64,000 nt of DNA from contig NZ_CANLNB010000003.1 in assembly GCF_947492455.1 (NCBI RefSeq), positions 558,001-622,000 of the forward strand. Direction: 5' to 3'. Shown here in pieces: positions 1-7,271 of this stretch. Made by a program: the position numbers and the translations under genes. Below the pieces are notes generated by a model. It saw nothing but the letters and a program-made list of their open reading frames with translations, had not been told where the DNA came from and did no database searches. Position 1 is the stretch's first letter. Every line of letters starts with the position of its first letter. The DNA is from an uncultured Aliiroseovarius sp. GTDB lineage: Bacteria > Pseudomonadota > Alphaproteobacteria > Rhodobacterales > Rhodobacteraceae.

Positions 1-889
1 GAAAGACGTATTGGCGGATATAGTCCGAGGACGTCTTGTAGGTGTCAAAGAACGCGTCCTGCACGGTGATGGCCTGCAACAGCACACGACCGCCTTCGGC
101 CAGCTTATTTTTCAGAACCGAGAAATAGCTGGGCCAATAGCGCGCCCCCACAGCTTCGATCATCTCGATCGAGACGATGTTGTCATATTGGCCTTCGATG
201 TCGCGGTAGTCGCGCAGTTGAATATCCGCACGACCGTCAAGGCGGCTGTCGGCGTAGTTGTGTTGATTGCGCGAGATGGTCACGCCGGTCACGTCACGGC
301 CTGCATCGGCGGCAGCCTCGGCAAATCCCCCCCAGCCGCAGCCAATTTCCAGCGTCCGCGCCCCACTGTTGAGCCGCGACAGCGCCCGGTCATTCTTGTT
401 CTTCTGTGCGCGCCCAAGGTCGTTATCGCCCCTGTCGAAAATACCCGACGAATAGGTCATCCCTTCGTCCAGCCACAGCGCGTAGAACTCGTTCCCCACA
501 TCGTAATGCGAGCGGATATTCTTGCGCGATCCGCGACGCGAGTTGGCGCGCAGGATCGTATCGACCAGACGGAATTTCGCCTGATTGAAGGGGCTGGCCT
601 TATCGAACGCGCCCAGTTGGTCGCGGTTGCGCATCGCGAGCGCCACAAGGCCCTCGATCGAGGGCGTATCCCACAAACCCTGCACATAGGCTTCGCCAAG
701 CCCGACCTGACCATGCGCGGCCAGAGCGGACACGGCAGACCAGTCGCGGATCACCATCTCGGCTTCGGGGCCGGATGTGCCGAACTGAAAGCGTTCGCCT
801 TCCGGGGTGCGCAGGGTCAGCTGGCCGTCATGCAGACGCGCGCAGGTCGACAGGAATTGTGACTTCAGTTTCTTGTCCGCAAATCGCAT
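1..889 (-). CDS. Cyclopropane-fatty-acyl-phospholipid synthase family SAM methyltransferase (partial; C-terminus outside window)
   Basis: The first 296 residues are visible and the reading frame runs off the left edge. The class I methyltransferase motif LEIGCGWGGFAEAA is present, followed by EMIEAVG, which matches the conserved EMIE region of cyclopropane synthases that act on unsaturated phospholipid acyl chains. The ATG is preceded by AAAGGAG six bases upstream. That start lies 62 bases inside the end of the FAD oxidoreductase gene, so the two are probably translationally coupled. The neighbours are controlled by RpoE-type promoters. In Rhodobacter sphaeroides similar methylase and flavoprotein genes make methylated or furan fatty acids (UfaM/UfaD/UfaO), so a UfaM-like role is as likely as true cyclopropanation. 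Confidence 0.88.
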   Translation of the reverse strand, partial: MRFADKKLKSQFLSTCARLHDGQLTLRTPEGERFQFGTSGPEAEMVIRDWSAVSALAAHGQVGLGEAYVQGLWDTPSIEGLVALAMRNRDQLGAFDKASPFNQAKFRLVDTILRANSRRGSRKNIRSHYDVGNEFYALWLDEGMTYSSGIFDRGDNDLGRAQKNKNDRALSRLNSGARTLEIGCGWGGFAEAAADAGRDVTGVTISRNQHNYADSRLDGRADIQLRDYRDIEGQYDNIVSIEMIEAVGARYWPSYFSVLKNKLAEGGRVLLQAITVQDAFFDTYKTSSDYIRQYVF

Positions 890-2171
890 GGGGCTCTCCT
901 TTGGTGGTGCGGCGGTTGTTCAGGGCGCGTACGATGCGCATGGCGCTGGCGATGCCGTCTTCGTGGAACCCGTGACGGTTCCAGGCGCCGGCAAACCAGG
1001 TGTTGTTGTTGCCTTGCATGGCGCGGATGTCTTGCTGCGCCTTCAACGCGGCGCGGTCAAAGACGGGATGGGCAAATTCCACCTCGTCATAGATCGCGTC
1101 GGCGGGGATCTCGGTCGACGGGTTCAGGGTCACGAACAGCGGATCGTCTTCCGGGATGTTTTGCAGGCGGTTCATCCAATAGGTGACGCCGATGGCCCCA
1201 TTCTGCGAGCGATAGGCCCAGCTGGACCAGCAGTCGCGACGGCGAGGCATCTGGGCGGGATCGCAATGCAGGACGGCTTTGTTGGGCTGGTAACGGATGC
1301 TGCCAAGGGCGGCGGCTTCGTCTGGGCGGGCGTCGTTGCCCAGAATGGCTAGGGCCTGATCCGAATGGCAGGACAGGATGAGTTCGTCAAAGGACTGCGC
1401 CGGAGCGCCTTCTGCCACAAGGCTGACCCCAAAGGCGCTGCGCGTCACGCTCTCCACCGGGGTGCCGGTGCGCAAGGTGACCCCGCGCGCGATTAGGGCC
1501 GCTTCAAGCCTGCGGACATATTCGATGCTGCCGCCTTTGACGGTCCACCACTGATGCTCGCCTGTACCGGCGAGAAGCGCGTGGTTGCGGAAGAAGCGGA
1601 CCAGAGACTTCGCGGGGAATTCGTCGACCTCGGCCACAGGGGTCGACCAGATCGCACCGCACATGGGCATTAAGTAGTCGTCGCGAAACGTCCGGCTTAG
1701 GCCCAGCTCGTCCACCAGATCCCCGATGGTTTTGTCGTCGTCAGTCGCGGCGGCCTCGGCACGTTTTCCGAAACGCAGGATGTCGGCGATCATGCGATAA
1801 TAGCGGGGGCGCAAGAGGTTGCTTTTCTGCGCAGTGATGGCGCGCAGAGTGTTCAGACCGTATTCCAGACGCCCATTGTCGATGCTGGCCCCAAAGCTCA
1901 TCTCGCTTTTGATGACGGGGACATCAAGCTCGCGAAATAGCTGGGTCAGGAACGGGTAGGTGGCGTAGTTGAAGACAATGAAGCCTGTGTCGACCGGCTG
2001 ATCGCCGTTCTTGCCCGCCATGACGGTGCGGGCGTGCCCGCCCAGACGCGGGGCGGCTTCATACAGGGTCACGTCGTGGTAGGGGGACAGATAGTACGCG
2101 GCAGACAGGCCCGAAATGCCACCCCCGACGATTGCAATTCTCTTTCGCTGTCCCTGTGTTTGATCGAACAT
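828..2171 (-). CDS. FAD-dependent NAD/FAD-binding amine-oxidase-like oxidoreductase (COG2907 type)
   Basis: A protein of 447 residues with an N-terminal Rossmann motif (IAIVGGGISGLSAAYYLS, about residues 12-29), a following acidic strand end (VTLYEAAPRLGGHARTV) and the long C-terminal flavin-containing amine-oxidase fold. COG2907 proteins are regularly clustered with cyclopropane synthase and DUF1365 genes and are thought to act on phospholipid acyl chains, as UfaD does for methylated fatty acids in R. sphaeroides. The family assignment is clear; the substrate is inferred. The gene has its own RpoE-type promoter and an AGGGG ribosome site, and its 3' end overlaps the methyltransferase start. 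It is divergent from the DUF1365 gene. Confidence 0.85.
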   Translation of the reverse strand: MFDQTQGQRKRIAIVGGGISGLSAAYYLSPYHDVTLYEAAPRLGGHARTVMAGKNGDQPVDTGFIVFNYATYPFLTQLFRELDVPVIKSEMSFGASIDNGRLEYGLNTLRAITAQKSNLLRPRYYRMIADILRFGKRAEAAATDDDKTIGDLVDELGLSRTFRDDYLMPMCGAIWSTPVAEVDEFPAKSLVRFFRNHALLAGTGEHQWWTVKGGSIEYVRRLEAALIARGVTLRTGTPVESVTRSAFGVSLVAEGAPAQSFDELILSCHSDQALAILGNDARPDEAAALGSIRYQPNKAVLHCDPAQMPRRRDCWSSWAYRSQNGAIGVTYWMNRLQNIPEDDPLFVTLNPSTEIPADAIYDEVEFAHPVFDRAALKAQQDIRAMQGNNNTWFAGAWNRHGFHEDGIASAMRIVRALNNRRTTKGEPHAICGQETEVTIPVDLRASA

Positions 2172-2202
2172 GCCAACCCCTTTTTCGCGTTTATTATGCA
2201 GG

Positions 2203-2231
2203 GATTACGGCTGGGGTACGGGGCTGGATCA
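2203..2231 (-). promoter_or_regulatory. RpoE-type promoter of the FAD oxidoreductase-methyltransferase operon
   Basis: On the minus strand, TGATCC (2226-2231) is followed by 17 bases and GTAATC (2203-2208). The predicted transcript start near 2196 leaves a leader of about 25 bases before the ATG at 2171. The layout is the same as in three other promoters in the first 6 kb, next to rpoE-chrR. Confidence 0.75.
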
Positions 2232-2259
2232 CAAAAAACGCAATGTTTGCAAAATAATA

Positions 2260-2288
2260 TGATCCGACGTGCGTCCGCGCGCGTAGGA
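2260..2288 (+). promoter_or_regulatory. RpoE-type promoter of the DUF1365-SDR operon
   Basis: TGATCC (2260-2265), a 17-base spacer and GTAGGA (2283-2288). It is divergent from the promoter at 2203-2231 and the two -35 elements lie 28 bases apart. The ATG at 2297 is only 8 bases beyond the -10 element, so the mRNA should be leaderless or nearly so. Confidence 0.72.
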
Positions 2289-2296
2289 TAAGTACC

Positions 2297-3061
2297 ATGA
2301 TCAGTCATATCCAAGCCAAAACCCATCACGCCCGTAGAGGATCATTGAAGAACGCCTTCACCTATGGAGTGGACTTTGTTCTGACGGATCTGTCCGACAC
2401 GGACACACCGTGGCTTCTGTCGCGCAACCGCTGGAACCTCTGGTCAATCTGGGATCGCCGCCATGGCGGACCGCGGGATGATGGGCGCGGTGTCGCGTGG
2501 TTTCGCGAGGTGCTAAAGGAGCGTGGATTTGATCCCGAAGGGGCCGAGCTGCTGCTTCTGACCCAGCCCAGCTTTCTGTGGTTCCATTTCAACCCGGTCA
2601 GCTTCTGGGTCGCGCTGGTGGATGGCACGCCGCGCGCCTTCGTGGCCGAGGTCAACAGCACCTTTGGGCAGCGCCATTGCTATGTCTGCGCGCATGAAGA
2701 TTTCCGGCCGATCGACGCGAAGGATCGTCTGATGGCGCGCAAGCTGATGCATGTGTCGCCCTTCCAGAAAATCGAGGGGCAATATCACTTTAATTTCGGC
2801 CTGACCGTGGACGCGGTGAACATCCGGATCGACTATCGGAACGGAGATCAAGGCGTGTTGGCAACCCTTGCCGGGAAGCGCAAGAGGGCAACCAGCGGAT
2901 CGTTGCTGTGGGCCGCAGTGCGCCGTCCGTTTGGGGCGGCGCGGGTCGTGGCGCTGATCCACTGGCAGGCGGCCATCCTCTATCTGAAACGCGCGCCGTT
3001 TCTGAAGAAACAACCGCCCGCAGAACAACTTGTGTCTGATGGGGGAGCGCTGAAAAAATGA
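2297..3061 (+). CDS. DUF1365 family protein
   Basis: A protein of 254 residues. The opening HIQAKTHHARRGSLKNAFTYG and the core PSFLWFHFNPVSFW, FGQRHCY and KLMHVSPF are the typical DUF1365 signature. The family has no proven enzymatic activity but is consistently found beside FAD oxidoreductases and cyclopropane or furan fatty-acid synthases, so a role in acyl-chain modification of membrane lipids is inferred. Family-like sequence begins almost at residue 1, supporting this start despite the very short predicted leader. Its stop overlaps the SDR start as ATGA. Confidence 0.88.
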   Translation: MISHIQAKTHHARRGSLKNAFTYGVDFVLTDLSDTDTPWLLSRNRWNLWSIWDRRHGGPRDDGRGVAWFREVLKERGFDPEGAELLLLTQPSFLWFHFNPVSFWVALVDGTPRAFVAEVNSTFGQRHCYVCAHEDFRPIDAKDRLMARKLMHVSPFQKIEGQYHFNFGLTVDAVNIRIDYRNGDQGVLATLAGKRKRATSGSLLWAAVRRPFGAARVVALIHWQAAILYLKRAPFLKKQPPAEQLVSDGGALKK

Positions 3062-3783
3062 CCCACTTCTCAGGCAAAACCTACTGGCTTGTTGGCGCAA
3101 GCGAGGGGTTGGGGCGTGCTTTGGCCCAGCAACTCAGCGATCAAGGCGCGCATCTGATCCTCTCGGCCCGCAATGCGGACCGGTTGGAAAGCCTGTGCGA
3201 GGGCCTGCCGAACGCACGCGCCTTGCCGCTGGATGTCACAGATCTGACCGCCGTACGCGCCGCCGCGCTGCAGGTCGGGACGATTGATGGCGTGATCTAC
3301 AATGCGGGCGCCTATGTGCCGATGCGCGCGACCGAGTGGGACAGCGCCGCTGCTTTGACCATGTGTGACGTGAATTTCACCGGCGCGATGCGGGTTCTGG
3401 GCGAAGTCGTTCCGGACTTCGTCGCGCGCGGCGCGGGTGACATCACCCTCGTGGGATCGCTTGCGGGTTATCGCGGCCTGCCCGCTGCCATCGGTTATGG
3501 CGCCAGCAAAGCGGCCCTCGTCAGTCTGGCAGAAACCATGCGCTTTGATCTGAAAGACACGGGCGTGACGGTCCGTCTGGTCAATCCCGGTTTCATCGAG
3601 ACGCGCCTGACTGCGAAGAACGACTTCAAGATGCCGATGCTGATGAAGGCCGAGGATGCCGCAACCCGCGTGTTGCGTGCCATGACCAAACGGCGTTTCC
3701 GCACCGATTTTCCCGCTCCGTTTTCATGGTTTATGCGACTGTTGGCCTATCTTCCGGACATTCTGGTCTATCGCGGAAAGTAA
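3058..3783 (+). CDS. Short-chain dehydrogenase/reductase
   Basis: A protein of 241 residues. It has a Rossmann glycine motif near the N-terminus (VGASEGLG, a variant of TGxxxGxG), the NAG motif (YNAG) and the catalytic YGASK with an upstream serine (LVGSLAG). It overlaps the DUF1365 gene by four bases (ATGA) and so belongs to the same RpoE-controlled transcript. The substrate is unknown; an oxidised lipid or aldehyde is plausible from context. It is convergent with the fasciclin gene. Confidence 0.88.
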   Translation: MTHFSGKTYWLVGASEGLGRALAQQLSDQGAHLILSARNADRLESLCEGLPNARALPLDVTDLTAVRAAALQVGTIDGVIYNAGAYVPMRATEWDSAAALTMCDVNFTGAMRVLGEVVPDFVARGAGDITLVGSLAGYRGLPAAIGYGASKAALVSLAETMRFDLKDTGVTVRLVNPGFIETRLTAKNDFKMPMLMKAEDAATRVLRAMTKRRFRTDFPAPFSWFMRLLAYLPDILVYRGK

Positions 3784-3836
3784 AATGGACGCCTTGAGAA
3801 CAAGGCGCCCGAAGCTTTGCGATATGACTGCTGGTC

Positions 3837-4352
3837 TTAGTGGCAGGCAGGGCGGGTGCCCGGCAGCAGAACTTTGTCAATCACATGGATCACACCGTTG
3901 TCTGCCTTGATGTCTGCGATCACCACATTGGCCATTTCGCCGGTGCCATCTGCGATCATTACGCCGTCAGACCCTGCGGTGATGCACAGGCGTTCGCTTG
4001 CCAAAACTGGTTTGAAATAGTTCGATCCGGCGGGCATCATGCCGGCGGTCAGCATGCGATCGTCAACGTGATACAGCAGGATGTTGGTCAGTTGTTCTTT
4101 GTTCTCCGGCTTCAGCAGATTGTCGACGGTACCCTTCGGAAGGGCCGCGAACGCATCGTTGACCGGAGCATATACGGTGAAAGGGCCGGGACCAGACAGG
4201 GTTTCAGCCAGGCCTGCCGCCTGAACGGCGGCAACCAGAGTCGAGAAACGCTCGTCTCCCGCGGCAATTTCCACGATTGTATCGGCGGTTGCTGTGCCTG
4301 CAGACAGAGCGATTGTGATGGCTGCGGCGGCAGATTTCAGGGCGGTTTTCAT
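3837..4352 (-). CDS. Fasciclin (FAS1) domain secreted protein
   Basis: A protein of 171 residues with a cleavable signal peptide (hydrophobic stretch ending GTATA-DTIVE, cut near residue 23) and one FAS1 domain. The domain carries both conserved boxes: FTVYAPVNDAFAALP and, near the end, GVIHVIDKVLLP. FAS1 proteins act in adhesion or at the cell envelope. A good RpoE-type promoter upstream makes this a stress-induced envelope or periplasmic protein. The gene is separate from chrR, being isolated by a terminator at 4484-4515. Confidence 0.9.
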   Translation of the reverse strand: MKTALKSAAAAITIALSAGTATADTIVEIAAGDERFSTLVAAVQAAGLAETLSGPGPFTVYAPVNDAFAALPKGTVDNLLKPENKEQLTNILLYHVDDRMLTAGMMPAGSNYFKPVLASERLCITAGSDGVMIADGTGEMANVVIADIKADNGVIHVIDKVLLPGTRPACH

Positions 4353-4411
4353 AAGGACTTCTCCATGTTGATGCGCGTGTGGCGCGTAGATGTATTTGTG
4401 GTTCGTATGGA

Positions 4412-4440
4412 GGTTACGCTGGGGAAGAATCGCCGGATCA
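4412..4440 (-). promoter_or_regulatory. RpoE-type promoter of the fasciclin gene
   Basis: On the minus strand, TGATCC (4435-4440), 17 bases, then GTAACC (4412-4417). The predicted leader is about 50-55 bases. It has the same layout as the other RpoE-type sites here. Confidence 0.75.
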
Positions 4441-4483
4441 CGACCTCACGAATGCGTGAAAGATCGTGAAGTAAGTATTTGAA

Positions 4484-4515
4484 ACAAAAAAAGAACCGCC
4501 GAATTTCGGCGGTTC
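4484..4515 (-). terminator. Intrinsic terminator of rpoE-chrR
   Basis: The stem GAACCGCCGAA/TTCGGCGGTTC (4493-4515) is followed on the minus strand by an unbroken T-run (4486-4492). It lies 25 bases after the chrR stop and before the fasciclin promoter, so the fasciclin gene must be transcribed separately. Confidence 0.92.
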
Positions 4516-4539
4516 CTTCTATGCAGATTTTCTGGTGTG

Positions 4540-5175
4540 TCAGATGCGGAAAATTGGCTGCAGAATACGTGGCAGGAAGGCGTTGAAGCGCAGTCGTGCA
4601 TCCGTCGCGGCAAGGCAGATACAGGGATCGCCCGCGTCAGCGATCGGGGTGTGCTCAAGATCTTCATCCGCGATTTCGACATCGCCGACCCCGAATTGCC
4701 CGGTCTCATCACTGAAGCTGCCCTGCAGCACCAAGGTCATCTCGAGCCCGTTATGGCCGTGATCCGGCACCGCCTGCCCGGGTGGGATATACAGCAGACG
4801 CACCGATCCATGCGCATCTTCGGTCAGAATGTCCTGACGGACACCCATCCCAAGCGTTTTCCATTTCAGCGCACGACCTTGAAGCGCCTCCATCACAGGG
4901 CCGGGATAGATGCCCGAGCGATCATAGACGGGTTCGGGGACGAAAGGCGCGTCCAACTGGGCAAACAGGTTGTCTTTCAGCGACGACGACACCGGCACGG
5001 CGTCACTGTCTTCCAAGACAACACCGCCCACGGTTTGATGCGCAGCAAGAGCCACGCGGCAGTGGTCGCAAAGCGAGATATGGCTGGCAACGACCACGGC
5101 GAAAGCATGGGGCAGCGTACCGGCGGCATAGGCGGCCAGCATCGCGTCGGGGATATGATGGGTCACGGCGCTCAT
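4540..5175 (-). CDS. chrR: ChrR-family anti-sigma factor (ZAS domain plus cupin)
   Basis: A protein of 211 residues. The N-terminal zinc anti-sigma motif is visible as an early His (H6/H7) followed by HISLCDHC (HxxxCxxC, about residues 32-39). The C-terminal cupin carries PDHGHNGLE and a later EHTP, matching the HxH-E-H metal site of ChrR. In Rhodobacter sphaeroides ChrR holds RpoE inactive until singlet oxygen causes its release. The gene overlaps rpoE by four bases (ATGA), the usual order for this pair, and a strong terminator follows it. Confidence 0.95.
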   Translation of the reverse strand: MSAVTHHIPDAMLAAYAAGTLPHAFAVVVASHISLCDHCRVALAAHQTVGGVVLEDSDAVPVSSSLKDNLFAQLDAPFVPEPVYDRSGIYPGPVMEALQGRALKWKTLGMGVRQDILTEDAHGSVRLLYIPPGQAVPDHGHNGLEMTLVLQGSFSDETGQFGVGDVEIADEDLEHTPIADAGDPCICLAATDARLRFNAFLPRILQPIFRI

Positions 5176-5732
5176 TGTTTTAAGTCCTTCAGCTCGTGTC
5201 TCAGTCGTTCCATTCCAAGTCGTATGCGTGATTTTATGGTTCCCAGTGGTAGGCCGGTTTGGGCGCTGATTTCTTGATGTGTCAACTCGCCGAGATAGGC
5301 TTTTTCGATGATCTCGCGCTGTTCCGGCTTCAGGTTTGCAAGAGCCTGCCTTAGCTGCGCGGCCTCTTGCTCAAGGCCCAGCACCTGACTGGCGTCTGCC
5401 TCGGTGCCCGGGTCTTCTTTCAGCTCTTCGGGGACGGGCCGGCTTTCCTTGCGCGTGATGTCGATCTGGCGGTTCCGCGTAATCTGATAGATCCACGCCG
5501 AGACTTGTGCCCGATGAGGATCAAACTGCGCGGCTTTGCGCCAGACTGTCAGCATCACATCCTGCACGATCTCTTCGGCCTGTGCCGCGCCGGTCCCGGA
5601 TTTCATGATGAAACCCTTCAGGCGCGGTGCGAAATGGTCGAACAGCTTAGCAAATGCGTCGCGGTCCTGATGGTCGCGGATGGCGATCATCCAATGGGTT
5701 TGGTCGGAATAACCGATACATTCTGGCGGCAC
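5172..5732 (-). CDS. rpoE: ECF sigma factor RpoE (singlet-oxygen response)
   Basis: Sigma-70 region 2 (DAFAKLFDHFAPRLKGF, AEEIVQDVMLTVWRKA, ISAWIYQITRN-like helix) and region 4 (LTHQEISAQTGLPLGTIKSRIRLGMERLR) are both complete. I place the start at GTG 5732 (GAGG eight bases upstream), giving 186 residues. Upstream ATGs at 5828 and 5807 lie within or immediately after the predicted -10 element, so only a leaderless start at 5807 is an alternative. The partner chrR follows with an ATGA overlap. The gene is probably autoregulated from the RpoE-type promoter at 5812-5841. Confidence 0.93.
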   Translation of the reverse strand: MPPECIGYSDQTHWMIAIRDHQDRDAFAKLFDHFAPRLKGFIMKSGTGAAQAEEIVQDVMLTVWRKAAQFDPHRAQVSAWIYQITRNRQIDITRKESRPVPEELKEDPGTEADASQVLGLEQEAAQLRQALANLKPEQREIIEKAYLGELTHQEISAQTGLPLGTIKSRIRLGMERLRHELKDLKQ

Positions 5733-5811
5733 AGATTTTGCCTCGCTGGGGCACGCGCCAGTCGGCGGCGCGCTTGTTATCGTGAGTTCTATGATTTCCT
5801 GTACCATAACA

Positions 5812-5841
5812 CGCTTACGCGCGCGCACTCTATTTGGATCT
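5812..5841 (-). promoter_or_regulatory. RpoE-type autoregulatory promoter of rpoE-chrR
   Basis: On the minus strand, AGATCC (5836-5841), a 17-base spacer and GTAAGCG (5812-5818). It is a one-base variant of the TGATCC element in the other three sites. Its position fixes the rpoE start downstream of 5812. Confidence 0.7.
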
Positions 5842-5907
5842 CTTTTTTTACCGAGTGTGCTTTGTTTGGCGATGAGGCCCGGCGGGGCAAATCTGCCGAT
5901 GCAGTGT

Positions 5908-7080
5908 TTATGACAGGAAATCTTCGTAAATCTGGCTAATCTGCTGAATATGACGTTCTGCGCCGTATCGGTTCACAAGATCATCACGGGCAGCGGCAAC
6001 AAGTGAGGCGCGATCGTCTGGATTGCCTTCCAGATGTACAATGGCATCGGCAAAAGCGCCTGCATCGTCTGTCGGCACGAGCCGACCAGTTCGGCCGTCT
6101 TCGATGGCTTCCATGTTTCCGCCGTGCTGTGTCGCGATTACGGGAACGCCAAGGTGCATGGCCTCGATAAGTGTTCGGCCAAAGGGCTCGTTCACGGCCG
6201 TGACGATTGTGGCGTCCATTGCTGCCATGGGCCCATTGATTGGTCGTCTGAACCCCATCATATGAATGCGATCACGGATCCCAAGGCGGTCGGCGAGCTC
6301 TAGGGCGTCGCGGTCAAGTGGGGCATGAGGCAGGATGGCTTCGCCAAACAACAACCCATGCACATCCCGATTGGGGAGCGCTTTGACCGTTTCCGCCACC
6401 GCCTGAACAAATTCAACGGGTCGTTTTCGCGGCACTAAGGACCCAAAGAATCCGATAAGCAGCGGATCTTTCCCGGCGTTGATTTCGTCTAGAAGCGCGG
6501 TGCGGGCTGCTTCCCTATCTGGCTGTTCTTCGAACTCGAAGGGGCTGTAGACAACATGGGTACGTTTTTTCACAGGTAAGAGTGGACGCGACGGGCGGGC
6601 GAAATTCGACACGGTCACAATTCGGTTCGCAAGAAAGGGGGCAATTGTGTTGGCCCCGAAACTTGTTGGATCCTCGCGATGATGCCAAATCAGCTTGCAG
6701 CCAGCGAGCCGTGTTGGAAGGGCCCAATTGACATGCATCCGCCCATCGTTGGTGTGGACGATGTCATACCCTCCCTTGATCAGATAACGCCGCAGCGCGG
6801 GCAGGGTGCGGGTCAGATAGGTCCCGAACGACGTATGGCCCGAGGCCGTACTGTGGGACGGGGCCATGATCGGGACATCCGACAGGGTTTGATAGCTAAG
6901 GCCCAGCGAATGAATGTACTCTCCAAGCCGTCCCGGCCCAGTCCCATCAAGGTCGTGCAGGAGTATTGTTGGATCGAAGCGATCACGGTCCAGCCCTGCG
7001 ATCAGTTTAAGGGCTGAGATATGGCTGCCGCCGACGGTGCCTCCCCCAATGAACGGGAATAGAATTCGCAACTGTTTCAA
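5908..7080 (-). CDS. GT4-type glycosyltransferase
   Basis: A protein of 390 residues with a GT-B fold. The N-terminal domain opens ILFPFIGGGTVGGSHISAL, and the C-terminal donor domain contains LIGFFGSLVPRKRP and the E-x7-E motif EPFGRTLIEAM followed by GVPVIATQHGGNMEAI. These features indicate a retaining family 4 transferase that uses a nucleotide sugar. It is divergent from a sulfotransferase across a 191-base A+T-rich spacer and lies near an O-antigen-ligase-like gene, pointing to capsule, exopolysaccharide or O-chain synthesis. The sugar and acceptor cannot be inferred. Confidence 0.88.
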   Translation of the reverse strand: MKQLRILFPFIGGGTVGGSHISALKLIAGLDRDRFDPTILLHDLDGTGPGRLGEYIHSLGLSYQTLSDVPIMAPSHSTASGHTSFGTYLTRTLPALRRYLIKGGYDIVHTNDGRMHVNWALPTRLAGCKLIWHHREDPTSFGANTIAPFLANRIVTVSNFARPSRPLLPVKKRTHVVYSPFEFEEQPDREAARTALLDEINAGKDPLLIGFFGSLVPRKRPVEFVQAVAETVKALPNRDVHGLLFGEAILPHAPLDRDALELADRLGIRDRIHMMGFRRPINGPMAAMDATIVTAVNEPFGRTLIEAMHLGVPVIATQHGGNMEAIEDGRTGRLVPTDDAGAFADAIVHLEGNPDDRASLVAAARDDLVNRYGAERHIQQISQIYEDFLS

Positions 7081-7271
7081 AGAAACGACCTCGGAAAAAA
7101 CGCCTAAGCGACCCCTCTGCGGATCGTTTTGCGTGCGCTAATTTAACAACTCAACGATTGGACAATAATGTAGGAGGGTAGTTTAAAAAAGAGTCTGCGT
7201 CGATAAAGAAACGGGTTACCTTAGAACGGATTACATTAAAGACACTTTATTTCCGGCCGTTGGGGGCATGT

